Assembly (NCBI GenBank): GCA_034189125.1
Contig: JAXHVB010000089.1
Coordinates: 1 to 8,653, forward strand
Origin: UBA5862 sp002408105
GTDB taxonomy: Bacteria > Pseudomonadota > Gammaproteobacteria > Pseudomonadales > UBA5862
Direction of reading: 5' to 3'
DNA: 8,653 bases
This document shows positions 6,650 through 8,653 of the stretch, in pieces (positions within the stretch are counted from its first letter, which is position 1; the number at the start of each line of letters is the position of its first letter). A model generated the notes under the pieces. That model saw nothing but the letters and a program-made list of their open reading frames with translations, did no database searches and was not told the origin of the DNA. A program made the translations under genes and the position numbers.

Positions 6650-6695
6650 GTCCCGACCGCCTGACTTGTAAATTTTCTTGACAGTCCTGACCGCC
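6650..6695. repeat. Pair of 12-base direct repeats, candidate activator-binding sites
   Basis: GTCCCGACCGCC (6650-6661) and GTCCTGACCGCC (6684-6695) differ at one base and are offset by 34 bases, about three helical turns. Relative to the inferred start at 6577 they fall near -73 to -84 and -107 to -118, a normal position for an NtrC-type enhancer-binding protein. Each begins with the small dyad GTC-NN-GAC. They also precede ilvD, so either gene could be the target. Confidence 0.35.
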
Positions 6696-6880
6696 CCAAG
6701 CCCCACTGAAATTGGCGCGGCCTTCCCGAATCACTGCTTCGAGGCCTGCCGATGCTGCCGGCAAGACTGTTAAAAACACTGACACTCTGCCCGCCCCCCT
6801 TTGATGCCTATGGACCCTTGGTTTTGTTAACCTACGTGGCCGCATTGCCGCATTCATTCACCACAACCGAGACTTCTCCG
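6696..6880 (+). other. ilvD upstream region, no confident element
   Basis: This is the rest of the 462-base divergent gap before ilvD. A perfect TTGACA occurs at 6678-6683 but has no -10 hexamer at 15-19 bases. CTGACA at 6779-6784 also lacks a partner. No leader peptide rich in Ile, Val or Leu codons with an attenuator, and no riboswitch, was recognised. Only a weak GAG (6869-6871) precedes the ilvD start. Confidence 0.3.
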
Positions 6881-8653
6881 ATGCCGGACTACCGCTCAAA
6901 AACCTCCACCCATGGCCGCAACATGGCCGGCGCCCGGGCGCTGTGGCGTGCCACGGGGGTCAAGGACGGGGATTTTGGCAAGCCCATCATCGCCGTGGCC
7001 AACTCTTTCACCCAGTTCGTGCCGGGGCATGTGCATCTAAAGGACCTTGGTCAATTGGTTGCGGAGGAAATCACCCGAGCGGACGGCATCGCCAAGGAGT
7101 TCAACACCATCGCGGTGGACGATGGCATCGCCATGGGCCACGACGGCATGCTGTACAGCCTGCCAAGCCGCGAGCTGATCGCCGACGCGGTGGAGTACAT
7201 GGCCAACGCCCACTGCGCCGATGCGCTGGTCTGCATTTCCAACTGTGACAAGATCACCCCCGGCATGCTGATGGCGGCGATGCGCCTGAACATCCCGACG
7301 GTGTTTGTCTCCGGCGGACCCATGGAGGCGGGCAAGACCCGACTGGCCGGCAAGGAGCGCCACCTCGATCTGATCGATGCGATGGTGATGGCAGCGGACC
7401 CGAACGTGTCCGATGCCGAAAGCGAACAGGTGGAGCGCTCGGCCTGCCCGACCTGTGGTTCCTGCTCGGGCATGTTCACCGCCAACTCGATGAATTGCCT
7501 CACCGAAGCCCTGGGGCTGGCGCTGCCCGGCAACGGCAGTCTGCTGGCGACCCACGAAGACCGACGCGAACTGTTCCTCGCTGCCGGGCGCACCGTGGTG
7601 AACCTAACCCGGCGCTACTACGAAGAAAACGACACCAGCGCCTTGCCCCGTGAAATCGCATCATTCAAGGCGTTCGAAAACGCCATGAGCCTTGACATCG
7701 CCATGGGCGGTTCGACCAATACCGTGCTGCACTTGCTGGCGGCTGCGCAGGAAGGGGAAATCGATTTCCACATGGCGGACATCGACCGGCTGTCGCGGCA
7801 GGTGCCGAACCTGTGCAAAGTGGCGCCTGCCACCCCCGACTACCACATGGAAGACGTGCACCGGGCCGGCGGCGTGATGGGTATCCTCGGTGAGCTGGAG
7901 CGGGCCAAGCTGCTGCACACTGACGTGCCCACAGTCCACAGCCCCAGTCTGGGCGAGGCGCTGGCGCAATGGGACCTGGTGCGCAGCACCGATCCCAAGG
8001 TGAAGCTTTTTTTTCAGGCCGGGCCCGCGGGCATCCCGACCCAAACCGCGTTCAGCCAGGCGACGCGCTACCCCAGTGTGGACGATGACCGCGCCAATGG
8101 TTGCATCCGCAGCCTGGAACACGCCTATAGCGAAGACGGCGGGCTGGCCGTCCTGTTCGGCAACATTGCCGAGAAAGGTTGCATCGTGAAAACCGCCGGG
8201 GTTGACGCCAGCATCCTGCGCTTTGCTGGCCCGGCGCGCATTTTCGAAAGCCAAGATGCAGCGGTACAGGCAATATTGGGCGACGAGATCCGCCCCGGCG
8301 ACGTACTGGTAATTCGCTACGAAGGCCCCCGCGGCGGACCGGGCATGCAGGAGATGCTGTACCCGACCAGCTACCTCAAATCCAAAGGCCTCGGAAAGTC
8401 CTGCGCGCTGTTGACGGACGGGCGCTTCTCTGGCGGCACCTCGGGGCTCTCCATCGGGCATGTGTCGCCCGAAGCCGCCGAACAGGGCACCATCGCACTG
8501 GTGCAGGAAGGCGACCCAATCGAGATCGACATTCCCGCGCGCAGCATTCAGCTGGCGGTGGACGACGCCACCCTCGCACACCGCCGAGAGGCCATGGAGG
8601 CACAGGGGACATCGGCCTGGCGCCCGGCAACCCCGCGCACCCGCCAGGTCTCT
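6881..8653 (+). CDS. ilvD: Dihydroxy-acid dehydratase (IlvD), truncated at the window edge
   Basis: The first 591 residues are present; E. coli IlvD has 616, so roughly 25 are cut off. The enzyme dehydrates 2,3-dihydroxy-isovalerate and 2,3-dihydroxy-3-methylvalerate to the 2-keto acids in valine, isoleucine and leucine synthesis. Family features in order: NSFTQFVPGHVHL (41-53), VDDGIAMGHDGM (79-90), NCDKITPGM (121-129) with cluster ligand C122 and the usually carbamylated K124, ACPTCGSCSGMFTANSMNC (188-206) with ligand C195, MGGSTNTVLHLLAA, and near the C-terminus YEGPRGGPGMQEML, LTDGRFSGGTSG and IGHVSPEA. Residue 49 is Gly, as in the E. coli [4Fe-4S] enzyme, where plant-type [2Fe-2S] enzymes have a third cysteine. 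The ATG at 6881 gives the standard N-terminus MPDYRSKTSTHGRNMAGARAL. No other ilv gene is visible. Confidence 0.96.
   Translation, partial: MPDYRSKTSTHGRNMAGARALWRATGVKDGDFGKPIIAVANSFTQFVPGHVHLKDLGQLVAEEITRADGIAKEFNTIAVDDGIAMGHDGMLYSLPSRELIADAVEYMANAHCADALVCISNCDKITPGMLMAAMRLNIPTVFVSGGPMEAGKTRLAGKERHLDLIDAMVMAADPNVSDAESEQVERSACPTCGSCSGMFTANSMNCLTEALGLALPGNGSLLATHEDRRELFLAAGRTVVNLTRRYYEENDTSALPREIASFKAFENAMSLDIAMGGSTNTVLHLLAAAQEGEIDFHMADIDRLSRQVPNLCKVAPATPDYHMEDVHRAGGVMGILGELERAKLLHTDVPTVHSPSLGEALAQWDLVRSTDPKVKLFFQAGPAGIPTQTAFSQATRYPSVDDDRANGCIRSLEHAYSEDGGLAVLFGNIAEKGCIVKTAGVDASILRFAGPARIFESQDAAVQAILGDEIRPGDVLVIRYEGPRGGPGMQEMLYPTSYLKSKGLGKSCALLTDGRFSGGTSGLSIGHVSPEAAEQGTIALVQEGDPIEIDIPARSIQLAVDDATLAHRREAMEAQGTSAWRPATPRTRQVS

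Noticed and set aside
6678..6683. TTGACA as the -35 of an ilvD promoter
   Set aside because: No -10-like hexamer occurs 15-19 bases downstream; the nearest (TGAAAT) is 23 bases away.

Overview
The window is GC-rich DNA that reads as a gammaproteobacterial chromosome. The evidence is an argE-argA pair of the enterobacterial/pseudomonad type (linear arginine pathway with a two-domain kinase-GNAT acetylglutamate synthase), an E. coli-like ilvD, and a GspE/PilB-family ATPase. The organism also appears to carry an exosortase (PEP-CTERM) protein-sorting system, because one gene encodes a large secreted protein with a VPLPA-type sorting tail. I cannot name the genus.

Layout: (1) 1-937, minus strand: the N-terminal 312 residues of a type II/IV secretion ATPase that runs off the left edge. 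(2) 938-1074: a divergent intergenic region serving this ATPase gene and argE. (3) 1075-2268 argE and 2278-3621 argA, plus strand, almost abutting and probably one operon. ArgA makes N-acetylglutamate at the start of arginine synthesis and ArgE removes the acetyl group from N-acetylornithine. (4) 3622-3820: a convergent gap with a bidirectional terminator hairpin and a second GC-rich stem-loop. (5) 3821-6418, minus strand: an 865-residue exported protein. It has a signal peptide, nine collagen-like Gly-X-Y triplets, about thirteen glycine-rich repeat units, a beta-rich C-terminal domain and a VPLPA/PEP-CTERM tail. (6) 6419-6880: a 462-base divergent regulatory region. It holds a strong Shine-Dalgarno site, a sigma-54-like -24/-12 element reading toward the exported-protein gene, an IHF-like site, and a pair of 12-base direct repeats where an enhancer-binding protein could sit. 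(7) 6881-8653, plus strand: ilvD (dihydroxy-acid dehydratase), cut by the right edge about 25 codons before its expected end.

Three of the four functional blocks are conserved housekeeping or secretion genes. The unusual part is 3821-6700: a lineage-specific surface or matrix protein inserted between the amino-acid biosynthesis genes, with what looks like its own sigma-54 control. No mobile element, CRISPR array, tRNA or rRNA was seen.
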